Shown here one piece after another: positions 32,599 through 43,523 of a DNA stretch of 64,000 nt. The DNA comes from Galerina marginata (taxonomy: Eukaryota; Basidiomycota; Agaricomycetes; Agaricales; Galerinaceae), in assembly GCA_023014335.1 (NCBI GenBank), contig JAECYW010000006.1, positions 3,162,001 to 3,226,000 on the forward strand, read 5' to 3'. Numbering within the stretch: position 1 is the first letter of the stretch; every line of letters begins with the position of its first letter. The notes beneath the pieces are model-generated. The model did not search any database. It worked only from the letters and a program-made list of their open reading frames with translations, and had not been told where the DNA came from. The position numbers and the translations under genes were made by a program.

Positions 32599-35500
32599 TT
32601 ACTTTAGATGGCGAGCACTTCGTCTGAGGGTGGGTTTCTCCTGCACTGTGGCAGCCTTTGAGTCTGGAGGCAAGACAAGTTCCTCCATTCCATGCTCACT
32701 ATCTGGTATAACACTTCCATCAGAGTCAGAAATAGGTGTCAGTGGGGAAGATGGCATCTGTAAGTTGGCCTAGTACAATATATGAGCAGGCTAATGGACA
32801 CTTCAGATTTGATTGGGCTCACTGTGACCTCAATATCTGGTACATCCTCTGGGTGATCCACTGTTGTTGGGATAGGCAATAAAGCAGTTGATTTAGAGGG
32901 TCCTTGACCCGACTTAGATTCCTCCGCATTTACAGTCTTCTCTGCTGCATCAAGCTTGGTGTCTGTAAATAAAATTGAGAACAGACTTCAGAGAAATCAG
33001 GCTTTAAGTTAACTTGCCTACTGACTCCAAAGAGTTATCTGCACCCTGCACTGTCTGTTTGATTGCAACAGTACATTCAAAAAAGAATTTTCGTGTGAGG
33101 TATCGCCGAATATTTGGCATGTTTGATGAATGGCACACAAGTTTCTTATCCGCATCACTGGTCTGAAACTTGTTTACACCCCCATAGTGCACGATGTGGT
33201 AGGTGTAAAGCATAACAAAAACACCGCAATCTGTTCCGTTGTCCTGAGTTGGCATAACATGCTGTTTTCAACGATTATCAGCAGACCACTTCCAGGCTAG
33301 CTCATCACTGCTGACTGACCTTGGAATATCCAGCTGGAATAACATCCCATTTTGAAAAATTAAAAGTACCCCGCCGAATCGCAGCTTCCTTTTGCAGCCA
33401 TGCTATAAGCACCTACAAAAAGTAAAAACACAAGTTAACAGCTAAGATTAAATCAACTTGGAGACTTGAGAGCAATGACAACTTGCCTGGATGATATCTG
33501 CTCCAATACATTTATTCCACCGCTGAGCAGATGAATTACTTTCTTGGGTAGGCAGCCAGCTATCATACAACTTGATAGTGCATTCTGAAAAATCCACCAC
33601 TGCAAGAAGCCAATGTGATTCATCAGGCAAGTTGACTGGGACAAAGAATAGGCTAAATTTCAAAATATCCACCTTAAATTTCAAAAAGGTGAGCATCGTA
33701 ATTGTTGCTTGGTGAATAATGCACACACTTTTGCCAGAGATCTTTTCACAGCAGCCCAGAGGTTATTGTCCGTCTGAGATGACCACCATGTGATTAATTG
33801 GTGCCAAAAGAAAGTGGTCGCAATATAAAAAAATCCACCCTTGTGTGCATCAATCTTGTAGGCCTTGAACAAAACTTGCCTCCACATATTTATGAGTTCA
33901 TCATTCACAAAACGACCTGGAAGCATACGGAGCAAGTCGCTCGCAAATAGTTGCTCAGGTCCAAGTGACAGACAATGAGATCCATCAGTTAAGAGATTGA
34001 ACTCGGGCTATGAATTAATGAGTAAAAAACACAGTCCAAGTCTGGCATGTTACTTACAATGTCAAAAAGGTGAGCTTTCTGGACAGCTGACTTGGACTTG
34101 GACTGAGCTGCATTCTCAACTGCAGTACCAGGGTGTACCTTTTGAGTTGGTGCAGAAGTTTGGACAGGTTCCCTATCTAAATGCAAGGAAACATGTCTTG
34201 ATATCCAGTCAGGCCGACGAGCAACAATCTGAAAGGGTAGGTGGATAAATGGGAAAGTAAGAAATGGTATCTATTAACTTACTGATCCAGTTCCAGTCAA
34301 GTTTCTAAAGCCATTCCAGGCAGAAAAATTAGAAAGAAACGGCTGTAAAACATCTTCATGAAGGCCTTCTGGGTCCGACTGAAAAGAAATAAAGATGTTC
34401 TTCCAGTGATCTTTAATGGCAGGTAGACTGATGGCTTTCAGCTCTTTAAGGGTATTGCCCTCTAATTCCAAACCACAAACAAGGAGAAGAGCAAATGTCA
34501 TCGCCCAAAAGCCACATGAGTGGCCATCTTTTTGAATATTTATATTGCGCACATCATAGTCCTTGATCTGACCAGTGCTGGGCTATTGATGAAAAAGTTA
34601 ACTCAATAGGCAAGCAGAAAACTTCAATTCATACCATAGTATCACCGCGAAATGGATTGAAAAACTCGGCAATAAAGAACATATCTTGGGCATTGAACCT
34701 GCGACCATGCTTCCCAAGTGATTCATACACAGTTAGGTCCTTGCCATTAGACACTTGTCGATAGTGTTTACAAAATAGAAGCCAATGATTTGCGGAGGAA
34801 TCATGATGAAAAATAATGCAACGCTTCATTGACCGTTTTCGACTATAAGTCCACAGCCTGCCAACCAGTGAATCTTTGGCAAAAACAGGCTGTTGAAAAT
34901 GACAATGTCAATAATTAGGTTTGAGACAAACAAAACAAATTTACCTTTCCAGTGTGGTCAGTCGGTGGCATGTCAGATAGCGCCCAGTCGACATCTCTCA
35001 GCAATGATGCAGGTTTGGAATATGTGTCTGGAATCACCAAAGTGTGGCCACCAATGGTGGTGTTAAGGCTGCTGAGAAGTTCGACAACTCCAAGTATCTC
35101 ATCTTGACGAAGCATATGTGATCCTTCCCAACGATCAAAGCCCAAAGACGCCATCTCAATTTCCTCATTCTGATTGGAGTCAGCAACAGCAGACTGCACA
35201 GTCGAATTAATATTGGAAAATAAGGTTTTTTTCTGCAATTGAACTAGATTAGTGAAAGTTAAAATTTATGCCATGAAACTTTACCAAGTCTTCAAAAGCA
35301 TTTGGAGGAGCAAAGCCGTGATGTGGGTCAACTTTCTGTGGAGAAAAGTTGATAGGCTTCTTAGAAGGTGTTTTTATGGCACTTGATATTTTAAGAGATG
35401 GGAGCAAAGACAAATGCGGTTTCGGTTTTGGTCCTGTCTTACGCTTAAATAAGACTGGCTGAGTTGCTGATCGTCCAGGCTGCAGTGGGACAGTCTTTGG

Positions 35501-36089
35501 TGGCCGTCCACTGCTGCTAACTAAATTGTAAAAGTCAGGATGCCCATTAGACTGGAAGAATCAAGATTTAAGCTCACAATTTGCGTTAGGATTATTCTGA
35601 TGCTGCAATTTTGCATCCAAACTATCCTTGGTATTTGCATGGATTGCCTTCACAGCCTTGGTACTTTGCAAACTCTCCTCTTCCGACTCCCCTGCTTCTT
35701 TCGACGTGTCAAGGTCTTGGAAAAATCCCTCCAGCTCCATGTCAACAGCAGTGTCTGAGCGTGCCTGCTGTCGTCTTCCAACCCCTTGCTCCTTTTTTGG
35801 GTTGAGCTTGACACCCTTCGCTCCTTTGCCTCGAATGTTCCGCACTGTTTCAAGTTCTGTTACCAGTATTTGAGTTCACATTTGCAGAATATTATTCAAG
35901 GAAGTACTGACCTAAGTATTTCTCCACAGGGCCAAAGTCTCGCTGCATCCGCCCAGCAAGAATGTGCATACAAGCCTTGCCAGTTTCCGCAAAGAACTTG
36001 CAGTTGCACACCAGAGATCCATCTTCTTCCTCGATAACTATATTGTAGGTGCGCTTGGAAGGCATGGAAAACCTGTATTGTCTCCTGGG
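32599..36089 (-). CDS. MULE-encoded SWIM zinc finger and two tandem Ulp1/C48 protease domains
   Basis: Multi-exon minus-strand coding region. The first exon visible (about 35933-36089) holds a SWIM finger: CNCKFFAETGKACMH gives C-x-C...C-x-H. A basic linker follows. Protease domain 1 (about 34274-34990) has NHWLLF (His), YESLGK at the acid position and QKDGHSCGFWAM (Gln, Cys). Protease domain 2 (about 33000-33960) has VNDELINMW, ESHWLLAVVDF (His), IKLYDSW (Asp) and MPTQDNGTDCGVFVM (Gln, Cys). The last exon ends TLRRSARHLK at a TAA (32599-32601). Ulp1/SENP proteases cleave SUMO or related modifiers, and ULP1-bearing MULEs are known from plants. This region was probably the C-terminal part of the transposase gene upstream, from which it is now separated by 1.7 kb of unusual sequence. 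Domain 2 is canonical; domain 1 has Glu instead of Asp. Confidence 0.7.
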
Positions 36090-36589
36090 CTTAGATTGTA
36101 GAGGGATAAGGACTCAGGAGAGCGACCAAGTTGAATTTCAAATTAGAGTTGCCAAGCCGACTGAGCTGAAAGGGTGATAAACAAACGAAAAAGTACCAAC
36201 ATCACCACCACCATTCCCATTGCTAAAGGTGTGTTCAAACATTGACTGATCAATCAGAATCTCATATATTATCTAAAAACTGAAGGGCAAGTCCACGGCA
36301 GCGGTGGTGGGGTGCCTGCCTGCCTGTCCACCTTGCCTGCCTGCTGTACCTGTCTGGGGCTGTATCCCGAGAAGTACTTCTACTCTCCTTGATGTCGCAT
36401 TGGCAGAAAACAAAGACCGTCGGGTACAGGTCCATCCAAGCAAGTCACGGTGCTGGTAAAGGACATAGTCAGCCAACCGTGGTGTAGGGATATGAAATGA
36501 CTGGAATACATGAACTCATTCAGGACTGGAGCAACGTACCATGCAGGTCTTCCTCTCCGGGTCTTCTTCTCGTTATCTTAGCTCACCGC

Positions 36590-37140
36590 CCTCAACAGGC
36601 CCACGACGTGAGGTCGTTCATGCCAGGCCTCAGATGGAGCAGCTTCAGCGCCACCAGTAGCAGCCTTTGCGTGACCGTGTTTGTGGTGCTTCCTTCTGCC
36701 ACGTCCACTGCGTCAGCCACCACTGTGACAGCCACCGAAGTCACCATGACCACGGGCTTCGAGTTCAAATCCGTCGTCAAATTCACGAGCAGCGGGGGCT
36801 AGCGGGTGCAGCCTCGGCGGGTGCAGCAGCAGCAGCATCGGCACCACTGGCAGCGGCGTGCTTGGCGTGGCGATGTTTGCGATGTTTCCTTCCACCACGA
36901 CCACTGCATCGGCCACCACCGTGACGACCGCCAAAACCACCACGGCCACGGGCCTCTAGCTCAGCGTCATCGGATAGATTGCGAGCGACTTCAAGGGCCT
37001 CAGAGGCTTCGAGTTCACGGATGTAGTTTCCAATCGCCTATTGTAAAGAAGAAAACATTAATTTAATGAACAAATGGAAAGGAAATGACTCTTACCTCCT
37101 GACGAGCTTTGAGTTCCATTTCCACATCACGAAGTAGAGA
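36590..37140 (-). pseudogene. Gly/His-rich gene fragment inside the MULE (possible captured host sequence)
   Basis: A short exon (about 37100-37140, DVEMELKARQE) followed by a good intron and an exon at 36783-37037. The latter reads AIGNYIRELEASEALEVARN, then ELEARGRGGFGGRHGGG, a basic run RGGRKHRKHRHAKH and an Ala-rich tail to TGA. Directly downstream the block repeats in decayed form (FELEARGHGDFGG, then a stop, RKHHKHGHAKA). No start or signal peptide could be joined with confidence. ELEARG-type repeats with basic and Gly-rich segments occur in small secreted fungal proteins; that identification is a guess. It may be a Pack-MULE-like capture or an independent insertion. Confidence 0.4.
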
Positions 37141-37790
37141 GAGTCGGATTCATCGAAGCGACGAAGTCCTGTGACGAAACGTGGTCAGAGGAGGGGTTCC
37201 GAGGGGATACAAAAGGAACAAAACCAGTCAAAATATGACTTGTTTTGTGATGGTCTAAGGTGGAATATTAGTGATATACCCACATTTCATCACAATAAAA
37301 CACTTACTAGAAAGTTTCTTGAGGTCATGAGGGACAGAATGGGCAAGGAGAATGAGAGGAAGGTGGATGGTAGTGGTCAGAAGCGAGATCAAGTCGGTGT
37401 TGATGGCTGCAGTGGTTGATCTCGGAACAGCTTGTCACATGATCTCTCCTTTTTCTCATCAGCAAACAGACTATTCTTTCAGCAACAATTCATACAGACA
37501 CGTAGTGCTCAATTTTTTTGCATGACAATGTCCCAAAATTACAACTGAATCCATCTAGATACTTAGTTTTTCTTAGTGGTTGAGCCCTCGGCCTGCAGAG
37601 GCCCAAAGGCCATAAAAATAAAAATGGTTCGGCCATTTCGGCGTGCAATATCACTGGCTGGCGCCAAAGGCCCAGTCAATCACTTGCTACTCAACAATAT
37701 CAACACTACGTCGGATGACTTCCAGGCAGGCACTGCATGTGTAATTAAGTAGTAATGCATTGAGACATATACACTACATTCCGTGAAAAA
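37141..37790. other. Non-coding part of the inserted or intronic segment in the MULE
   Basis: Separates the transposase exons from the SWIM-Ulp1 exons. It holds a T-rich tract, a short palindrome-like area around 37590-37680 (ggcctgcagaggccc, ccaaaggcc repeats) and no open gene. Confidence 0.4.
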
Positions 37791-40700
37791 TCAAGTCGGT
37801 ATGTTTGCAACATGCCATGCCCGTCTACCATCACCGTAATCCACCTCCTCAATCCCATTTCCGCTGCTCCAAACCTGATGTGCAAGCCGGGCGCGCAAGA
37901 AGGCGTCTTTATCAATCTTTTTGCTCGTTGATCTCCACTCTTGATAGTACTGAAACCATTCATTTGCTATAATAAGCACCAAGCGATACGCACTGTTGGG
38001 AAAGGTCAGATAATTCTCAGATATTGAAATAGATATTACTGACGATTTATTCGCTCTGCTTCCCAAAAATACCTGATCAAAGGTCTTGAATGCCCGCTCT
38101 GTCCAGTTGTTGGTAGAAAGCATCGCATCACGAGTTTGGCCAGCTGGAAGACCAATATCTGTCCATAGATCTTCATACCACACTATGAGTCGGTCATAAT
38201 GTTCAGCTGAAGCATACATACCTCTCCATTCATCGCTGAACCAATTTGCTTCAAAGTAGCGCATGATGTCTTGAGCATCAACAGGTGCACCTTCGCAAAT
38301 GGCTTCTACCTGTGTTCGAAACTCGGCCACATATAAATCCCACCGGTTGGCAAATCGACAAAGCTGCACAGCTCGGACAGCATGAAGAAGCCGGTGCTTT
38401 CGAGATAAGCTAAGACGCGGTCGCTTTTGAGGCTCGAAAGTGTCGTTTCCATTGTCTTTGTCCCATCGCAGTATTGCCTTCAAAACGAAATGACGGACTG
38501 GGGGCAATCACTTGCAAGATGCTACACACCTGAATTACATGAAACTGACATATACGAATCGTGATACCTGGAAAAACTGTACGAGTATTTTAGATTTGAC
38601 TGGATATTCCCAAAGGTAAAGTTCATACCTCTGCGTATTGCCGTTTTCGATGCCCGAGATTTGTCAATCATGAAAAACAAAGGTTGCCATCCAACATTAG
38701 ACTGGCAAACAGCACGGGCCTGCACAAGCAGCTCCTCTTCATATGATTCAAGGCCAGCTTCTGTGTGTACATCACCTGGAAAACATTGAGAAATCACAAA
38801 GTACAGAAAAGGATTGAACAAGACCATTAATTAGCCCACAAGCCACCTCTTCAACCAATTCTTTGACCTCTTGCAAAAAAATTCCAATCGTATCAGCGCT
38901 GACGTTGCCAGAAAGAAAAACCGGCCCTGTATACAGGTTAGTTCTGAGATAATATGGGCAGCCAGCTGAAATACCTGGGACCATGCGATGATTTTCATCA
39001 ATTGTTGTTAGGAAAGTCAGTGGTGCCCGGTTTTCATTCTTATTCCTATATGAAGAATCAAGACCTAAACCATGCGTGCTTGCCCATAGCAATATGGATT
39101 GTAAGGCGAATGGATGCTTGATGCCAGTAGCAAAGTTGCTGGGGGGATCAGTGGAGTAATCTGGCGGTGAGTAGCTGAAAGATGGCATATTAATATTTGA
39201 GACTGAGAATACGAGAGTGAGACTTACTAGAAAATTTTCTCAGGATTCTCTTCTGCAAATACTTCTATAGCTCGTAATGGATCACCAAGAAGCCGCTCTT
39301 TACGACGGACATTTTGGACTATGTTGTTGACCTGTGCAGATGTAGGACAGCGATGCTTGGGAGTTTCGTATGCCTCATAGAGTTTGAGGAGACCTAGGAT
39401 TGCTATGCGTTAACGGAGGATATGACATTAAATTTGAAACCTTACGTCTTTTGATCCTCGACGGAGTCATATCCGCAATAGTGGCAAGTTCCAGGATATT
39501 TTGCCGAATAAACGGAGACATGTCCAAATAACATGGTTGAGTTTTGCGATGCCGGTGCTGTTGATAAACTATGGCCTTGGAAAGATTGTCGGAGAAAACT
39601 TCAACCTAAAAGTGAATATAATAAACCTCAGTTTCGGTCAGGTGGAGGTTTTGATCACTTACATGAATTTTGACTCCGTTTGGGCACTTATTCTTCTTAT
39701 GTCGTGGACGACTCTTGGGGATCGCTACTGAATCAAGTGTCTTGTCAATTCCATGATCTTCTGGTACATCACTTTCCAGGTCACTACTTTCTGAAGACTC
39801 GGAATGACTGGAAGTATTGTGTTCATCAGTACCCTCCCCGTATTCGCAGCTCCCGAGACAGAAAAACGTCGCCCTATAAACAGGTACAGGTTTGTCTTTG
39901 AATTTCTTTGGCGCCTTACGGTTCGGAGTAATCCATTGAAGGATAAAAGGACGGGCGCGGATGTCTTTAGGTCGGTCACAAGGATGGCCAAAATACTGAA
40001 TGTCAACGAGCGAATCTGCAATGTCATATTTATGCGGCGAATAATCATTTTCCTGAGACAAAGAGCTAGTTAGCTTATAATTTCGAAAACAAAATGATGT
40101 GCGTACCCAGAGCTCAAACTCCTTGAATAACTCACTCGTATTGCACTCTCCCAAGCATTTCCATCCATCATTCGCTTTATGCTTGATTTTGTTGAGGGGC
40201 CGCTCAACATCTTCACCATCAGATTTTTTCTTGACTTGCTTCGCACGACGACCGCCCAGCTCTGGAGAGGAGTCTGACATTTGCCAGACTGGAGCTTGCA
40301 GACTAAACTGAATGGCACGAGAAGTACGCGGAGTGTATTCTAACGCGGCTTGATCGTCATTTGCCTTGGCCTTGACTGGGGGGGTCGTTTGAACGAGACG
40401 CTGCGATGAGGTGGGGGTTAGAGGAGGTGATTTTCGTTGTTTGCTTCGTGATGAGTGTGGTTGACGCCCCGCCTTTCCTTGAACAGGCTAAAGGACAAAA
40501 TGAGACACTTAGAAATCAAACGAGATGATATGGACGTACTGGCTTAGGCGGCTGAGGCTGTGGGCCATCAGCTTCGGAATCCACATCCATTGCATCCACG
40601 TCCAACTTGGAGTCATGCATTGATAAACTTTTCTAAAGCCCAGTTTGTCATTTGAAAGGTTAATTAAATGGGCAAATCATGGCCTTACTTTGTGTTTCTT

Positions 40701-40831
40701 TCTCTCTCTGCGGTCTGAATTTGAGGCATTGGAGATAGTCGAGTGGTTCTGCAACAAGATTAAGACAGTACATTCATTTAAGTTCTTGACAGACTGACCC
40801 TGGTATGCCTTTTCTTTTGGTTTGGGGCCAT
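37791..40831 (-). CDS. MULE transposase (Mutator DDE superfamily)
   Basis: Starts at ATG 40831 (MAPNQKKRHTR) and runs through about ten exons. A charged N-terminal part (for example SPELGGRRAKQVKKKSDGED) precedes a DNA-binding-like region (HPCDRPKDIRARPFILQW, QHRHRKTQPCYLDMSPF, KRAILGLLKLYEAYETP). The MULE core follows: GLGLDSSYRNKNENRAPLTF with the first Asp, DENHRMVPG, then PLFFMIDKSRASKTAI with the second Asp, ITIRICQFHVIQ, and the helical insertion ending in NNWTERAFKTFDQVFLGS, typical of fungal and plant MULE transposases. The frame ends at a TGA (37791-37793) after RRAWHVANIPT. Normally a SWIM finger would follow, and one is found 1.7 kb further on. Exon junctions are consensus GT-AG, for example 40799/40798 and 39655. 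The transposase would cut and rejoin the element ends. Confidence 0.75.
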
Positions 40832-40999
40832 CAGTGTGTTTGTGGGTTATGAAGATGAGCGAGGCGCGGGTAAAAAAAGATGGGCGAAAAAGGGAAAGCT
40901 CCAAGTTAGAGAACCTGTGATAGGAGGCCATCGGAAGCAACCCGAACCACTTCCGAAATCCCGCCAAGCAGACCACATGAACCATCGGTCACACCTGCA

Positions 41000-41756
41000 C
41001 AATATTTGCGACAGTAAGCCGCTGGTTGAGAGTGATGATAATGAAGGTTATATTAGTACTTACCGATGCAAAACTCAGACTTCATCACAAGCTAGCCAAT
41101 TCAAAAAGAAGGGTCAAAGTCTTGACAAAGTCAGGCTCTGTCATGAGTTGAGAAACGGACAAAAGTATGGCGAGGTTCGTACTGGCCGCAAAAATGAAGG
41201 CTCCGTCACGAGCTAAGCAATTCAAAAAGAAGGGTCAGATCAGTACTTACAGTCTTGACAAACTTAGGCTCCGTCATGAGTTGAGAAACATACAAAATTA
41301 TGGCGAGGTTAGTACTTGTTATGACCGCAAAACTGAGGGGTGGTCAGGACTCATAAACCAAAACATCAAGGGCTCAGTTCAAACTTCAGACATCTGTAAC
41401 AGTGGTTACATTAGCACTTGAATGTATACAGAAAATTTGGGCTAGATCAAGACTTACACAAAATAGAAATCTGTGCTCCGTTTGTAGGGCCAAAGATGCT
41501 TTGTTTGAGAAAGGTTGGGCTAGGTCAGTACATAAGATGGGGTAGATTTGTGGTTCAGTTTTGGGTCGTTTGTGGTTGAGAATATGCTTGGTCTTTATAT
41601 TGAAAAGTTGGGGTAGATAGGTAATAACAAAACTGGTGCCACCTGGATGGATGACAAGGTGCTACGTTTGTACAAGGGCAAGTGCTCGATTCTGACTTTG
41701 CATCGTTGATGCTCGGTTTGTACTCTGCGAAATGCTTGGTCAGCGGCCGGCCCAAC
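41000..41756. repeat. MULE right subterminal repeats
   Basis: Two clear units of about 120 bp (about 41085-41215 and 41216-41340) share caattcaaaaagaagggtca, gtcttgacaaa, tgagttgagaaac and atggcgaggtt. Further shorter similarity extends to 41640. Non-coding; counterpart of the left subterminal arrays. Confidence 0.6.
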
Positions 41757-41797
41757 GTGCTCCGTCAAAGACTGCAGGTGGTCAAATCCGGTTTTGC
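41757..41797 (-). repeat. MULE right terminal inverted repeat
   Basis: Reverse complement matches 25400-25440 at 33 of 41 positions. Confidence 0.8.
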
Positions 41798-41806
41798 ATT
41801 TTTGTT
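41798..41806. repeat. Target-site duplication of the MULE, right copy
   Basis: atttttgtt, identical to 25391-25399. Confidence 0.85.
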
Positions 41807-42259
41807 AGTGTTTGTTATTTGTTGGTGTGTACTTAGACCATCCTTTTTTTACACGCGCAGGGCCCATGGCTTTTGATTTGTATCCTTCAACACGCTCATC
41901 ATGATGGGTTCATTGCTTTTTCTTGGCTTAAAAATCCTCCCCACAATGATCAACGCCGCAGCGCGAGAACTCTGAATACCCTCCATCGGAGTCCATCCTT
42001 TATTTGAGAACGACTCTCCTACCTAATTGTGTCGACTCCGTTCTGCTGTTCCTCTGTGTCTCCCATTTGTCATTATGGGTGTTCCACGTTGATCGCCATG
42101 ACTTTCCAAAAAAGAATCTGCGAAGTCTTCAGGATTTGGCTCATGGACCCCGGGACCACGTTGAACGGTCATCGTAATGGAAGTTAGGAGGTTCGACCTC
42201 CATTCATTTCGTCCGTGTAGAGACTGCCTTGCCAGCGCATTCAGCACTCTTTCGTCAAA
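41807..42259. other. Stretch between the MULE and the HEAT pseudogene
   Basis: About 450 bp. A minus-strand open frame (42023-42247) has no recognisable content or splice support. I see no gene. Confidence 0.4.
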
Positions 42260-43523
42260 TGTCCTTTATGATCGCAGCTCTCGCATTGAACGCCGACTGC
42301 AAAATCTGCAGCGAAGCTGTTGCAGCAAGGTACAACGTCTTTAGCCTACTTGACTTTTATTCTGAACATCACTGACGAATGTATGTTTTAGCTGATTTCC
42401 ATGTATTTAATTGGAGCGCCAGGTCTTAAACCCAGGTCCCCCTGACCATTAACGGCGAGAATGTTCGTCAAGTGGTCACAGAGTCGGCGGCGAAATAATC
42501 TGAGCATAGTGTGCTTTTTGATTTTCTTAACAAATATGACTGACCGACGTTGTATTTTAGCCGCGTTCCGGGCGTCCATTCTTCCAGCCATCCCTCGATT
42601 GTTGCTTTGCTCCGTAATGGTGTTTCGTCTGTTCGTCAAACGGCTGCAGGTGCGTTAAAGCAAGGTGATTGGCTGCCTTGTTTGTATATACACCCTGATG
42701 ACTTTCGTACGTATAGCAAAAATTTTGTAGCCTATCCAGAGTGCCATCCCCTACGTCGTTGCACTTCTCAATATCGGCGTTCGTCAAGATACTGCAGATT
42801 CATTACTAAACTCACAAGTTGAAGTCGATTTTCTGTCTCTGAGCGTCGCTGATAGCTTTGTAGCCAAGTTCTGACAATAATTACGGGCCTACTGTGCCTC
42901 AGATCGTCACGTTCCTGAGCGACGGGGACTGACGTTTGCCAGATGCGGTACAGGACTATTAACAGGACTATTGGAACACGGTAAGGAAATTCTCTTCTTC
43001 CCTTATCCTAAATCTCATCCGATAAATATTTTAGCTGAGTTTCAACGGCCTATTGGGCTTGTCATTCCAAGGTTCATCGCCCGTCTGGGAATGTGGTATG
43101 ATATCTGCTTTCCTTTTTCCCGTTCTGAACGGGGAACCGAGTTCTGAAAAATCCCTTGCTAGAGTTCTACTCGGTGATGGTGTCAAGAATGTGCGTCAGG
43201 GGTTACAGATTCATTAGCAAACCTTTTCAAGCACGCCAGAGCGGCGAACATCCAATATCGCCTTACTTCTGTCATATGCGAAATCTCTCCTACCCCCGCT
43301 ATATCTCCATGGATGGAAAACCCCATGACTGGATCTGGATACTCCAAAGGATTTGCTTCAACAGATAATCGTCTAATGGGGTCTCTATCCCATGATGGCG
43401 AAAATTGTAGTGAAAAATACGTTACAGGTGACCTGTCCCATCTTTCTATTTCTGTTCAAGCTAACTAATGCTCCGTATTCCAGAGAAGACGTGACATCTG
43501 ACTCCCTGTTTACTCGTGTACTC
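42260..43523 (+). pseudogene. Decayed copy of the HEAT-exon-array gene
   Basis: Holds five or six degenerate repeat exons in the same phase-1 layout as 996-6911. Examples are an acceptor tttag before CCGCGTTCCGGGCGTCCATT (42560 onward), CCTCAGATCGTCACGTTCCT near 42897, and GAGTTTCAACGGCCTATTGG near 43036. In-frame stops occur, for instance in GCGAAATAATCTGAGCAT (about 42491) and GGGGACTGACG (about 42920). The end (about 43310-43523) matches the last two exons of the intact gene, including AAATACGTTACAGGTGA and the short intron before AGAAGACGTGA. Most of the 27 repeats and the start are missing. It shows that the array gene was duplicated in this region and one copy died. Confidence 0.8.

Larger units (their letters stand above)
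25400..41797. mobile_element. Mutator-like DNA transposon (MULE) with a nested Ngaro element
   Basis: The ends form imperfect inverted repeats: 33 of 41 positions match between 25400-25440 and the reverse complement of 41757-41797. They are flanked by a perfect 9-bp duplication. The element carries a MULE transposase gene, a SWIM finger and two Ulp1 protease domains on the minus strand, plus subterminal repeat arrays. Total 16.4 kb, of which 6.35 kb is a later insertion, so the original element was about 10.05 kb. It sits 56 bp after the stop codon of the VIT-VWA gene. The clean target duplication and open coding exons suggest a fairly recent insertion. Confidence 0.85.

Noticed and set aside
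37791..38507. Independent 238-codon gene
   Set aside because: It is the 3' part of the transposase: its first residues are intronic and the remaining motifs continue the MULE core.
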